64,000 nt of DNA from Datnioides undecimradiatus. Taxonomy: Eukaryota; Chordata; Actinopteri; Lobotiformes; Datnioididae. Position numbers and translations under genes: made by a program. This document shows positions 1 through 37,098 of the stretch, piece after piece. The stretch spans positions 1,798,001 through 1,862,000 of the forward strand of contig WARS01000052.1 of NCBI GenBank assembly GCA_008933995.1, written 5' to 3'. How positions within the stretch are numbered: the stretch's first letter is position 1; each line of letters opens with the position of its first letter. The notes below the pieces were generated by a model. It was given only the letters and a program-made list of their open reading frames with translations, had not been told where the DNA came from and ran no database searches.

Positions 1-779
1 TTTTGCGGGCACCGTTTGTCTCTGCACGGACTGAGCTCCATATGTGCTTCTCACTCTGACGGTAAGAAATGGACAGGAGATGCACATTCGGATAAACTCG
101 ACTCATTTGAGCCCATTTCCTCTGACTGTGACGGCTGTACGTTGGTGCCATGTACCAATACTTGCGCCTGCAATCAAAGGCACCGCACAGAGCCTCAGTG
201 AGGGCAGTGCAAGTACCACAAAACACCACAAAGGTTCAGAGAGCACAGTCAGCACATTATGTATCACAAATGACCGTGATAAAACAAATAACACGTTGTT
301 TCATATTCATGTTCACAGACAGTGCAACAATACCTGGTAACACTGGTCATTAGCCACGCCTGTGGTCACCAGAGGGACCTATGCTAACAGATAATCTTTT
401 ATCGGACTCCAACAGATTATCTGGCATAGTATCCATGAATACAGCATCATCTTCAATTTCAATTATTGTATATGTAGGATTGTGATTCAGGCTTATATGT
501 CGCCGCCCGATTCGTGTCCACAGTTCGCTGTTGTGTAAATAGGAGGCTAGCCCTTGCACTGTAGGTGGGAAAGTGTGAATATGCATGCTCAGGGTGTTGC
601 TGCATTCAATGCAGATCACACGATTATGATGAAAAGTGGGTCAGACAGCCTGCAGCACCACTAAACTGATACTTCATATTGACTGGTGGTATCTGTTTGT
701 GATGTCTGCAGCCAACACTTGACTGGAGGCTTTCTCAGCAAATGTCAGAATACTAAAAAAACTTAAGCACAGGTTTAAA

Positions 780-955
780 ACCTCTAATTTGGAGACGGCC
801 ATGTTGGCGGTCATGCACCAACTGAACAATGTCTCTAGAGAGGACCTTTTGTGTTTTTAGGTTACTGCAAGGCCACCGTAGTTGCTCCTACACACTTGTA
901 AATGGAGGGATGTTAAACCTCAGCACTGCATGCCACTAAATCCTGCACACTGTAA
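780..955. repeat. Teleost dispersed repeat fragment
   Basis: The stretch contains phrases I recognise from a very common interspersed repeat of teleost genomes: 'acaatgtctctagagaggac', 'aaggccaccgtagttgctcc' and 'gccactaaatcctgcacact' occur in the expected order. The usual G-rich middle part is missing, so this looks like an internally shortened copy. I cannot assign the family. Recognition is from memory. Confidence 0.55.
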
Positions 956-2885
956 GTCTGTTGCACTTATTGTGGGTGGATTCTGTGTATTTACTGCCTC
1001 CACACTGTGCGAGGTAGGTAGCTTATCTTTCCTGTGGGAGGAATTAAGGCTGAGCCCGGCGCTCCTGAAACTGAACACGTATCGATCGGAGAGAAGTGTG
1101 CAGCAGAACACAGACACACACGTCGCACCGGGTTTCAGATACACACTGAAACTTCCTCTGCTCGTCACATGATCAGCAACAGGTGCGTAACAGTGTGGGT
1201 GTAATTATGTATGTGACCAAAAATAGCAGCGTTTGAACCACTAAAGACAAAATCTGATTAAACTGACCACAGGTTGTGTGTGAGTTGTCTTTCATCCTCT
1301 CAGTCGGTACAGGTGCATTCGATTTTAGGATTTTTGGAGACCTGAACGCAAAGGTTGGTGTTTGAATCTGGATCCAGTATAAAATGTTGGATGCGAGTGT
1401 TTTTCATGATTCTGCGGCAGATATTTAGCAATAATTTACAATTAAGGAACTGCATTACTAAACTAAAACGATGCCTTTTGATGAACGTTTCATCCGTTGC
1501 TCTCTGGTAATGAAATCAGAATAGATATCGAAAGACATTACGACCTAAACTTGATGTCGTGTGGTCCCTGTGCTTTCTTTAGCGTCTGAGGCTGAGCAGC
1601 AGCCATGTTTCAAAGCCCCAAAACCTTATTAAAGTCCTCCGCACAGGCAGAAATATGCATCTTACAGTAATTACAAATATATATATATCTTTTTTTTTTA
1701 TTAGAGTTAAAGTTGTATCAGTTAGTTACAGTATAACATCTAATGGATCGTGTCAGTCAAGCTCAATCTAGTTTGACTAGCTCGTGAGAGGAGTTGAGGC
1801 GAATCGGTTTGTGCTTTGAATAATGTCGCTGCTTGATTTGTGCTACGTCACGCAAAATGTTTTTTTAATCAGAATTTATAAATGCTTTTGCCCTCATTTC
1901 ATCACATGCACGCAAAACAGGAGCTGTGCAATTTTCTCTCTCCAACTTCGTCTTGTGGTCGCAGCTTGAAATATTTGCGATATTCGTGGTAAATTTGAGA
2001 AACTGCTTAGTGCTTTTCTGCAGAAGACAAATGTTTTTCTTCACGCAAATGGACGCGACAGTCATATATGATGGTGTTAATAACATCATGTTTTGTTGGG
2101 TGCTCTCTGATCTCGTATCTGAGACATGGGAGGAGCAAACTGGGGTTAAAGCTTCTCTGAGTAAACCAGTTCAGCACCTCTTCCTGCAGCCAACCTGCAG
2201 AGAGAAAACAGCTGAGGCTGCGTGTTTACACGCACGCTAAGTGCAGCCATGCATACTCACGGTTATAATGACCTCACATGCATCCCTCTGGCGTTCAGTC
2301 AGCCTCTCTCTCGGAAAAGATCTGTGTTGCAATATTTCTACATATCCAACAAGCAGCTGATATCAAAGACCTTCAAAGTGTGTCTTTTGTGCATCCGTCT
2401 GAGCGGTATCACCGTCCAATAAATGCTCCTAACACCAGATTAAGTTTAGCATATTTCACATGTCTTTAAAGAATAAGGCCTCATTCTGATTATCCAACAT
2501 GCTGTTTACATGACCTGTCTCCAAATATTGTTATATTTGGGATAATAATATTAAAAGTGTGCATCAGGATCTGAAGCGTTCATCTTTTTAAGCCATGATG
2601 AAATCTAAAAAGCAAATGTTTTCACACTTTATGAACCAAATATGAGTTTTTCTGCCCGGGAATGAGAGACAAACACAAAGGACGACTCGAGGGAGTTTTG
2701 TTATTCGATCAGCAGAAAACATCTCGATCTGTATTCATCGGGGCAGGTAACACAAACGTTTTACACAAATATACAAACGTAAGACATCATAAATATCAAA
2801 TTAGATCCTTTATACTGTAAAACACTGTTGTAAAAGTTACATTGGTTGCATAGAAAAGTAGTGATAAGGAGTTCAGAGGACATCG

Positions 2886-2888
<3 letters not shown>

Positions 2889-2922
<34 letters not shown>

Positions 2923-2930
2923 TGTGTGTG
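2889..2930. repeat. (TG)n microsatellite
   Basis: About 42 bases of almost uninterrupted TG dinucleotides, with a single TT interruption, in intergenic DNA. Confidence 0.95.
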
Positions 2931-4954
2931 GCAAGTGCATTTTATGAGTGAGAAGTGATCAGAGCGGGATCAGCAGAACGCAACAAGAGCACGATGAGGA
3001 CGTACCGGAGCAGAGACAGACCGGCATTCATGACGGGCCTTCGGTTTGAACACTGAAAACAGTTGTGATGCTGAACAAACCTTCAGTAAAAAAGAGGAAG
3101 TGTCTTCACCCCCAAACGGAGACACACTCACACATCTCACCCACTTCTGTGCAGTGTGGTAATGAAACAGCAATTTGAACAGAAGAAATTAACCAAACGA
3201 TGGTGGCACTGGTTTGCAGTGGTGAGTCAGCAACAACGTCATGTAGCTCACTGTGACACGCTGAGCTTCAAATTAGAAGGAAATCTCAATTAAAAGACAA
3301 TATATATTGAATTTTTAAGACTAATCCTGCCGCTTGAGATTAGGTTGCAGCATTTTTTAAGTTAATTAAGTTAATTAAATTATTGTACCAATGATGTTTT
3401 CAAACACAGCTCAGCTCGGGTGTCTGGTTCCCTCACAGGAAACCAGAAAACTGGACATCAGGCACGTCTGAGTGGAGATTACTCATCCGACCCACGCTGC
3501 AGCAGAGTCACGTGCTCCTTTTAAGAAAAAACGATTAAATTAACTCAAGTTCCTCTTTCCTGTAGGACGGTGTTGAAAATCTAATGAAGTTTCCGTGGGA
3601 ATTTACTAAAAAGACTGCTGAAAACGTCATTTTGACTACATGAAATGCTGACTTCCCCTTGTGCACGGGGGGCAGTACAAAGACAGGGCGAAGGCTGCAA
3701 AGCCTCTCCTCGTCTCAGCACCAGCATCGCTCTGAAACAACGAGCTCATGGCAGCTTTCTGGAAGACTGACAATCCGTTTCGTAACACTGTTTCACACAT
3801 TTCTAGCACTCCGACACAGAAAATGATGTTTTTTGTGTATAGTCCGCGTGTGATTTCCATCAGCGTGTCTTTGTTTTGAGTCTGACATGGGTTTAGCTTC
3901 TCGTTTGTACACATTTTGACAGCAAAGCCAGACTGTGCAGCGTCGGCGCATCGGCAGCCGCTGAGGCAATGACATCATGACGGCACCATGTATTTTAATT
4001 CAGTTCTTAAGATTTTATGAGGCGAGATCCTTTAACGACACACTTTTGAGGGAGGGAGTTTAGGAACTGTTTGGGAATTTTCTCTTGTCAGAGGACGACT
4101 TTGTTATTTTGCCTTTCAAAAGTTGCACAGTCTTGCTTTAAACTTGTTTTACAGAAACAAAATATATGTTTTTGCCCTTTTTTTTTTATAATTTCATCAT
4201 CTCTGAGGTTTAACAGAAAACCTGTGGTGCGTTCAAGTAAACTCCGACATCTGATATTTGAAAGTCGGCTTTCGTCTGTTGACTGTCGCTGGTTTGGCTC
4301 ATTTTTCAGCCCCTGACAGAACCGGAGATCAGCCCAGAGTCACCTCTGATACCGAGCTGCTGTACTTTTACTCAAAGGGCTCAAAGATGCTGCAATGGCT
4401 GCAGAGCAACAGCCACGAAGCGACGGACACTACTGACCGTTCACGCTAAATACAACGCCGCCTCCAGGATCTTGAGATTGCAAATACAACCATCTGGTCT
4501 CATCAAACGTTCTCAGGCACTCAGTTATTATAAATAACCTCTAATGTTCTCATCTGAATATCAGCACAGTCTCGTTAATCAGAAAAATATGGGGTATCTG
4601 TTTTTGATTATAAACATTTGTCTAACAAAGAACACGGGAAAGTATGAAACACTCACACGTACACGACAGTCGTAGACAAAGACAGCTAATATGAGAAACC
4701 TTTAAAAGGGAACGAAATCTACATCCTCTCACAATATCAAATATAAACAAACTTGTCAAAAAAAAATAATCTCTGTGCCGAGCGTCCGCGGTGCTGACGG
4801 GAGCTTTTCCTGTGGAGACTTGTCCCGTCACACCTGGGCGACAACATCGTTAAAAGAGAGATTTCTAAACTCGTGCGTGCTTGATTTATGAATCGGCGTG
4901 TCATACATTCACCTGAAAGATAAAAATCAAGTGCTTTTTCCTTTTTTTTTAAGT

Positions 4955-4960
4955 TTTATT
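4955..4960 (-). terminator. tesk2: Candidate tesk2 polyadenylation signal
   Basis: The plus strand reads TTTATT, which is AATAAA on the gene strand, about 150 bases past the tesk2 stop codon. A (CA)n run begins directly after the stop. Transcript data would be needed to show that this site is used rather than one further left. Confidence 0.45.
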
Positions 4961-5111
4961 TTTCTAGAGTTTTTGAAATGAGTCCAGTCCGTCAGTCTTT
5001 GAGAAATGTGTTTCGCTGCTTCCGTGTCCGCAGTCCAGGGGTGAAGGTCGCGTCTCTCCGGTCCAGAACCACCACGTGCTCCCTGCCACCTCCTCCGTGT
5101 GTGTGTGTGTG

Positions 5112-26864
<21,753 letters not shown>

Positions 26865-26911
26865 GGCGACGTGAAAGATGGTGATACCAGTGAGGGTAAT
26901 ATAGGCCTTTT

Positions 26912-26915
26912 TCTG
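26912..26915 (-). promoter_or_regulatory. tesk2: Candidate 3' splice site before the tesk2 start-codon exon
   Basis: The gene strand reads 'gtacattacag' and then a short leader into the ATG at 26864. This would make the start-codon exon 26742-26912, with about 48 bases of 5' UTR. Its partner would be the donor at 30323. Transcript reads would settle it. Confidence 0.4.
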
Positions 26916-29900
26916 TAATGTACCCACATGACAAGAGGACTAGATTGTTGTAATGGGTTCCACGGCGGCACAGAATTGTTTTTTTGTCCAGGGAGAAAAT
27001 ATGTCACACACAGAGACTTCGCTTTAAAAAAAAATTTCAGGGCACCCCTTCGCCACACCCCGGCTGGATCCAAGATGTTTCCTACTAGTCCAGTTTCCCA
27101 CTGCTTGTAACTGGGGAGCCCACCAGGAGGACTGGGCTTTCACATGTTTGACAGATGTATCGTGAGCCCTTGGAGACCTGGAGAGGAGGAAAAAAAATTA
27201 ACACAGGGTCAATTCTGTGTATGTTTCATATTAAGATTAGTTAAAAACAATGGGGTTTATTGTTCAAGCATCCACAGTTGTGCCTCAGAGGATTCATCCA
27301 AATTTTATGTGAATCCCGTTGCCCCTGAAAAGGATGAAGCTGTCACATTAACAATTTAAAATCACATTCATCTCCACTCTAGAAAAAAAGATAGAAACAA
27401 AAGCTGCCAAGCTATTCTTTCTTGAAACGTTTGGTTATTTTATAGCAGCTGTAGCTGTAGACTGGGTCTTGCCTCAGGATGGATGAGACAAGCCAGTATT
27501 GCTCAACAGGCCCAAATGTAATGGCTGTAATAGGGGCCGATTGTCCAATTATGGGAGATTAGCCAAGGAATAGCTCAGGTCCTGGACCTTGCTGCCATTC
27601 AAAACAAAATCAGCAGGGTACAAAGGGTAACAGGAAAGGAAGTCTGTGGCCAAAGGTCTTTTTTACACTCATAAACAATGTGCCATTCATATCTAAATTT
27701 ATGGAATACTTTATTCCAGAGAAAGATCTCCTTAGTTGATAGGATATGTTGAGTCTAGTTATGAATATTTTCCCCAATACTTTGAACAAATGAGCAGAAA
27801 ACTATATTGAAGAACACATTCCTCCTCACGAGATAGGAGAAAAACTATCCCTTCAGCTATTTTTCTTTTTAAAGACACGTCTTCAAAGGAATATGTTTTT
27901 CACTGAATAGTCACAGCCTACAAGTGAGTTTCTAATATACACTTGTTGGATAAGATAATGATCCACAGTGGTTCAGTTTGGTTGACCGGAGCGACTATAC
28001 AGCCATTGCAGGTGAACCATACTTGTGGGTTACTCTTTGAGAGACTTGACTCAATAAATATGTAATAAATAAATCTTAGAGTAGATCCACCTAGTTAGGA
28101 AAGAAGATTTGGCACTGACGGTGAATCTGTAGGGACAAATTTTTTGTCTTGAAGGCTGATTAACACATAAAAAATCTTTCCCCATGATGATCAGATTGTT
28201 TGCTTTTGTCTAAAATATAATACTGAAAACTGTGAAGATGATTAAGTAAGGGAGGTTTTATTGTGATTGCAGTAATGTGAAAATTCAACAACTGCCTTTT
28301 AAATGTACTGACGTAAAGTAAATATGACTGAATTTTCCTCTGTTGTTTATCTATAGCTACAGTTCATCCGAAATTGTGAGTACACAAGACATATTCCAGT
28401 AAATGTGGAGAAAAAAGAAGACAGACCCAGGTTTAAATGAAATATAATCTGACCTACAAAAAGACTAAGGTAGAAACACAAAAGTCAGTCTTAGGCCAAG
28501 AGGTCTCATTAGATCAGATCCTAAAAAAAGCATCGAGATGGCACAGCCAGATTCTGATTTGGTCTGTTAGCATTACATCACAGACACCAGACTCCTACAG
28601 AGATACTGTGGACCTACTGGACAACTTCTGACATCATTCTCTGTCCCAGCCACATCCTTAAAAGGCTTTTCATCCTCCACTTTCTTTTTTCTCTCCAATG
28701 ACACCTCATTTTTTGCCTTGTTGAAATGCTCCGGCAAAAATAAAAGTGACTGTGCCAAGATAAATGCAAGACCACAAGTGCCAGGCCTCGGCTTGCTTTT
28801 CACATCTCAGTAGCTTTTCCATCCAAAGGCGAGAAAAAGAGACAGACATTTCATCTATGTCGTTCATCTGAGGAGACAGGCACAGGTCAGCAAGTAAGAT
28901 ATAAAATCACCCTTGATTAAAACCAGCTAGCAGCAACACAGAAGAGTTTCAGTATCTACAAACCCACATCAGTGGTCAAAGCAGGCCATACAGACTACGC
29001 GCAAACTTCCTACACTTACTAGAATTTGACTCATGCAAATGATGCAAACAAATAAAAATGCAGAATCTCCGTTGTCCTACAAGATACTGTGGGTTGGTAA
29101 TTCATTCAGGATGATCTTCCCACCTAAAGCATCATACTGACCAAAGTAAATGTACGCCCACTTCTGCTGTAAACATTAAAATTATACATCATTTAGTATC
29201 TTTCCATGAACAAACAGCCCACCTACATGGAAGACAATCCTATCCACACATTATAAAACAACTTCATACCTCTACTCTATATCATGATAACCTTCGATGA
29301 ACTTTGCTACTATGAACTGATGCAAGTGAAAAAATAGACAAGCCACCATAGATCATTACTATATTTGTTACCAAACTACTCCCTGTTGCCTACATATCCA
29401 AAGGGCATACATTTAAGACACCACAGCAAAGGGACTATGCATGAAAAAGGGCGGAATTTTAAAAGACGTCCTTTTTTTGGTCTTTAAAATGTGGCCTGTT
29501 CCTACTCCAAAACAGATGGGACATCTCCAAAGCAGCCTCAGGCCACATGCTTTAACAGTAGTTTGGGAGCCTGTACACTCTCCAGCTGTGTCCCGGTGGA
29601 TTACAGACTAATGGAAAATGTCAGCAATAAATCAAAACTTAAGTGATGTTATAATGACAGGTTGCAGCAAGGCTTTAGAGTGTCTCTGAGGGACAAGAGG
29701 TATTAAATGGGCGTTTGTGAATGTGTGCGACAGACAATTACGTGTTCACAGATGAAGGCTGTGAGTGTCTATCTGTAGCACAAAAGAATGAAAAACAATA
29801 TCTAATCAGGCTGAGTAGATCAAGATTCATCGTGTAAACTATTGATCAAATATTCTCAAAACAATCAGCAGTGTTTTAGTAGTCTGCTGGCTTTTTCCTG

Positions 29901-30322
29901 TGAGCGACAGAGACTGCTCAGAGCTCACGAAGAGAGCAATCTTTGTCAGGTATTTCAGCAAGGTCACATTCAACAAAAGTGAATAGAAGCCTCTTATCTG
30001 AGCAAAATCTATTGTGGTTAAAGTGCAATGATATGTGAGCTACTGCATACCTGTCATTCTTCAAGGGTTTTAAGTAATGAACAAGTCCATGAGGCAGGCA
30101 CCGTGGAAAAAAACCCCAGCCAATTATCTGGATACCATAGACAGCTAATGAGTCAATGCTGCCAAAACAGCTTGATGCAACAGGTTAAACAGAGGTGGCT
30201 GGATGTAGAATTAATAGCTGGTGTGAATATAGTTCGAGTGAACGTTGACAGAAAAACGTAAACAAACCAAAGCTGCAACAGTTCGTAATAGCGTTTAACT
30301 TACTCCTTGTTGGCAGACTTAC

Positions 30323-30760
30323 CTGTTTTTATTTCACAGAGACGTTTGCAAGTACAGCTCATGCTGGGCTTCATGCTTTTATCGGGTGGCGTTTGTGGGA
30401 AAAACGACTAGCCAACCGCCAGACGGGAAAGTTGGTAACGCAGCTAGCTCAGTGACTAGCCGACTTGCTAGTTTGTCAACAAAACTCGAGCCAAGCAAAG
30501 CTAACCAACACACACACACACACACACAAAACAGGAAGTTTTTCCGTCGCGACGGTTTAAAAGTCCAAGTGTTGACTTCTCAAAGTGGACTGGAGGTTGG
30601 TTCCTGCCGTCCCAACAAAAGAGCAAAGTACGATGTTTTCTGTACCGCCGTGGATAATATTTCAGACGACTGTTGGTGTTTGACAGCTCCACTGCTCTCA
30701 CCCGCAGTAACTCCCACTGACCCCGCCCACATTTGATTGGCATCGTAAAATGAGCCAATC
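30323..30760 (-). promoter_or_regulatory. tesk2: Probable tesk2 promoter and non-coding first exon
   Basis: A strong donor (AACAG then GTAAGT on the gene strand) lies at 30323/30322. Upstream sequence is richer in CpG than its surroundings. On the gene strand the order is CCAAT-type boxes (30755-30759 and 30736-30740, opposite orientations), a GC box at 30721-30729, then the exon. The coding part begins about 3.5 kb away at 26864, so a non-coding first exon spliced to about 26912 is the simplest reading. A (CA)n run at 30508-30527 would fall inside this exon. The start site itself is not visible. Confidence 0.5.
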
Positions 30761-32370
30761 AGTGGACAGGAATCTACGTGCGCGTGCGCGTGCGTGATAA
30801 ACTCACAAACGGTTGATTTGAAACAAAAGATGACAAAAATGCAAGTCTGAAAGAAATTCCAGGTAAATTGAAATATTAAACATGTCACACGAAAACGCTT
30901 TTATCAAGACAAAAAAATATAGTATGATTTAAGTTAAAATGGGGGGTTTTGGTTCAATTTTGTTTTGCGCAGCACTTAAAAAACTACACTAAATCAAAAG
31001 GTCAAATATAGAAACGCAGTCTTCTATGCAACCACTCAAAAATAACTTTTGACACATATGTCAAGTAAAGCAATCACGTCTTGGGGCTTCTTTTTCTGCA
31101 CATTAGCCTGTTTTGGTTAACAGACGCAACCTCAGCCACCACTGCCCTTATCAGTTTCAATCTGTATTTTGCCTTTCCAAAGTTCTTTGATGTGTAACAA
31201 GTTATATTTTTTAGCGGAAAGATTACTTTAACAGGTGGCCATTGTTTAAGTGTTGCAGGTTTGGAGAATGACTAATACTAAATCTATTATTTGGTAAATA
31301 TATTGGCCAATAAATAAGTTATTGGTGTGTAATATATTTAATTCATTGATATAATTAGCATGGAAACTTTATAATGACAAACTGCGTCACTGTGGCCAAC
31401 CAGAGCGTCTAATTTAACTGATTTTTCCGACAGAAGCTCTTTGACCTTATCTTTTATCCACTTAAGAGGGTACAGCGCCATCTAATGGACAACATTGAGC
31501 AACACACGACGCTCAAGCAACAGCAAGATATTGGGGCACACGTGTGTTTTAGTTGCTTGTACGTTTTGGGCAGTTCAGTGTTCAGTGTTCAGTGACTTTA
31601 GAGAAACATTTGTGCATGTCGTTACGTGTACAGTTGCGATGCAGGATTCAAGCACATCCGCCACTCCTTCAGTGTATCCTGTCAGAGTAAATAGCAGGAC
31701 CAGCCTATGGAACATCACATGACAATTATCAGCAACAATGGATGAAGTCAAGTCACATTTGCTTCTATCTGCTCTGTCACATATTATGAATGCCCACTTT
31801 TACCGCTTATAAAAACCCAAATCCACCACACCAAGTCTCTGTATGATGTGTATCAAAATATATTTAATACTCACATTTATGATCATTGTGTGAATTGTTC
31901 TAGCATTATTGCCAAAGTGTGTTCACAGAGTATTGTTAATAGGATCTAATAATATATATTATCCAAGCCGGATCACCAAGAGGATAAAGCTTTGTTGCTT
32001 TTACGAGAACTAATCGTAAATGTATTTCTCTGCTAATACAAATGGCTTTATCTGCTAATAAATTCTGAATTTATATATCTGTAAACCATTTTTAAATGGA
32101 AGTTCCTCTGTGTGTCGAGTTTTGCTGCCGAAATATTTTGTCCCACAGTGTGCACCGTACATTCTCTCTCACGTGACCACCAGCGTTTCCTGTTACTAGA
32201 GACGGTTGTTACTATTGTATTACACTTCCATGTTTTTCACCTCAAACAGCAACTGTAATGTAAACTACAACGGACTAAATTGTGACTGTTGCGTGATTTG
32301 CGCCGCGTAGAGAGCTGGCTTAACGTCCGTCACGTCGCCACAGCGAGCGGAGCCGCTGATCCGGGGCAAC
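30761..32370. other. Intergenic space between head-to-head genes
   Basis: This holds the divergent upstream regions of tesk2 (minus) and the zinc-finger gene (plus). Most of it is A/T-rich with no recognisable exon. A CpG-bearing stretch just before the ATG, about 32280-32370, is the likely promoter or leader of the zinc-finger gene. No clear TATA box was seen. Confidence 0.55.
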
Positions 32371-34567
<2,197 letters not shown>

Positions 34568-35340
34568 TTCAATAGAGTTCGAAGAGCCAGAGAAGCTAGA
34601 AATACATCTAGAATAATTAAGAAATTCTTTGTATTTTGATATTACAGAAAAGTAATGTAGCCAGCTGATTTTACTGTGCACTTCTGTTGTCTTTTTGGAT
34701 ACTATATCTTTGATTGTAATAACTAATTTTGGTACTGATGTACTGTTTGTAAATCCGGTCACTGTAGAGACACACAGGGACATCCAGTGGAGTGATATGG
34801 CTGAATACTGGTTTCAGCAGATCATATATAGAAATATATTTTGGCTGATTGGCGTGACTCATTGTGGATCGGAGATGGCTGGAGAGCAAACCTCAGTATT
34901 TGTGATCACTGCTGACCACGGTACATCAATTAGCATTACCATTTCCTCGTCCATTGTCCATGTTCAGGTTCGCAGTGAGAATCGAGCAGATGAATCAGCT
35001 CTCGCGTGCATCTTATCAGGCCCGAAAAGTCGATGTTCCAAGTCCATTGAAATTGAAATTAATGATAAATGTGACGTGATTTAGATGTTTACAGGTGGGT
35101 AACATCAGATAGGCAACAATCATAATCAGAAAAGACTTCTTGAACATTCATATCCTCCAGTAAATTCCCATTGGTTCCCCATGTTCTCCATAGCATGATG
35201 GGAGATGTAGGATGTCCTGTAGGTAGCCCCAGGTGTAGCAGCTCCAAGCCTCCACCAGCAGTCCACGAATGGTTCACCTCCACCTGCTCTGTATCTGCAG
35301 TAAAGCATCTGCTCCAAGTGGAGAAGCAGCATCTTAAAGG

Positions 35341-35346
35341 AATAAA
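35341..35346 (+). terminator. Candidate polyadenylation signal of the zinc-finger gene
   Basis: First AATAAA after the stop codon at 34567, about 770 bases downstream. It lies right at the left edge of the foldback repeat, so the repeat may supply or border the transcript end. Not confirmed. Confidence 0.35.
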
Positions 35347-35798
35347 TGTGACATTTTGGAAACTTCAGCTTTCTTGAAGAGAGCGAGGCGAGGAGATTGA
35401 TGCCACTCTCGTATCTGTGCGATACAAATGAAGCTAACGGCAGCTGCTGGTTTGGTTAGCTTAGCTTAGCGCAAAGACTGTAAACAGGGGGGAAACAGCT
35501 AGCCTAGCTCTCTTCAGATGTTAGCAGCACCTCTTCAGGAACGCATTAACAAATTAACTACAAAAATTCTCCTAAATCCATAACTTGTTTTTTTTATTTT
35601 ACACTTTCATTTTGTACATACACATTAAAGCTAGCCTTTTCCCCCCTGTCTTCGTGCTAAACTAAGCTAAAATAAGCTAATCTAAACAGCTACTGGCCCT
35701 AGCTTCATACTTGCCTTGCAGCTAGAGAGTAGCATTGAGCTTCTCATCCGGCTCTCGGCAAACAAGCGATTAAGTGTATGAGCCAAAATGTGAAACTA
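35344..35798. repeat. Foldback (long inverted repeat) element, near full length
   Basis: The left arm runs from 'gtgacattttgg' (35348) through 'ggagattgatgccactctcg', 'ttagcttagcgcaaagactg' and 'aacaggggggaaacagctag'. The right arm carries the same blocks in reverse complement ('cccccctgtcttcgtgct', 'ctaaactaagctaa', 'gagtagcattgagcttctca', 'ccaaaatgtg' ending about 35792). The arms are each roughly 170 bases around a spacer at about 35520-35625. The sequence matches a dispersed element I know from many percomorph fish, probably a non-autonomous DNA element of MITE or foldback type. It has no coding part. Confidence 0.75.
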
Positions 35799-36544
35799 AT
35801 CATTTAGTACAGTCTGAGATTACTGAGAACTCTTCACTCTGTCACACAGAATGAGACCAGCCGCCCTGTGAAAATGCACTTTTTTCCCTTTTTGTATTCA
35901 CCGTCTCAGTTATTTCAGTTATCGCTGAGAAGACGTTAACGTCGGAGCCTGGACGAACCAGGAAATCACTACAAGTCTAATACGAATGCTACTTTACTGC
36001 TGCAGCTTTGACGCCCTTTAACCTCATGTGTAAGCGGGAATAAGCTTAACTGTCCCAGGTCATAATGAAGAACAGTGACTTTGGGGGTTTTTTTGCTGTA
36101 CTTTTTATGAATAAACATTTAAACAATGTACACGTCGCCTTTTTCAGTTTCATAGAAAAACACTGAATACGAAACAATTTACATTACAACACCTAAAACA
36201 GCTGTGTGTCTATACAGGATGTTGCTTTGCGGTTCTTCGCTGGCACGTTTCACCCAGTCTGTTTCAGGTTTTGGGGTTTAAACCTGGTGGTGGAAACCAG
36301 TTTGCTGCATTCAGACAGTTTGAAAACTTTGTCCATGTGTCTGTTCAGCTCTGTTTTGACCTTTTTTTCCATAGTTGCAGGTAGCTGTTAATTACATAAT
36401 CATCATAAACATACAGTAGCTCCTTGCATCTCTTCTTTTTATAATATAGGTACATATACAATACATACATACACAAAAACACACTCTAGCTTTTTACCTG
36501 CAGGTGCATCCAAGCTGAAAACATCAAGTTATAGCTTGACAGGA

Positions 36545-36550
36545 TTTATT
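36545..36550 (-). terminator. nectin4: Candidate nectin4 polyadenylation signal
   Basis: TTTATT on the plus strand is AATAAA on the gene strand, about 550 bases past the nectin4 stop at 37099. A 3' UTR of that length is reasonable. The converging zinc-finger transcript ends on the other side. Confidence 0.45.
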
Positions 36551-37098
36551 GCGTCTCTCCCTTTGGTGAATTTAAAACTGTGTCCAGCTGTGAGCACTGG
36601 ATGCAAAACTTCAGATAATTAAGTAAACATTATGTAACGGTAACCTGAACATTTAGTCCTTGCATGTTGAAGAGAAACAAATCTGTCGTGGTCTGTGAAA
36701 AGGCAAAACCCGCCGGCCGTCTAATTCACCATCAGTGGATCTTCAGAATAACCAGGAACCAAATCCCTCCCAATCATTAGCCGCCCCTGGTTCCCGGTTC
36801 GTGTCTGTCTGCATCTCGTGTCGCCCCTCCACTGTCTGCTGTATAACACAGACATAAAGTGCCCACCGAAATAATTTATAAACATCCTGATCGTCACAGA
36901 GTTGGAAGGATCAAAAACCCACAAGCCAGATGCAAAAAATAATCAGAGTTTGGATCTTGAGGCTAATCACACCCTGCGGTCAATGTGTACAAAACAAACA
37001 TCGCATTACAACGAATGAGGTCATTTTCCATGCAGGAATGCAGACAGACCTTCTGTCTTCCCGTGTTGTGGAAGAGTCTGTGTCTGCGAGAGTCCGGT

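Larger units (their letters stand above)
1..4950. other. Intergenic region left of tesk2
   Basis: No exon with recognisable protein similarity was found on either strand. Open frames here are short and do not join into a family I know. The stretch holds one dispersed repeat near 780-955, a (TG)n microsatellite at 2889-2930 and A/T-rich single-copy sequence. A minus-strand open frame at 350-619 is unrecognised and lacks supporting splice or codon evidence. The last few hundred bases on the right could include the tail of the tesk2 3' UTR if a polyadenylation site beyond 4955 is used. Confidence 0.6.
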
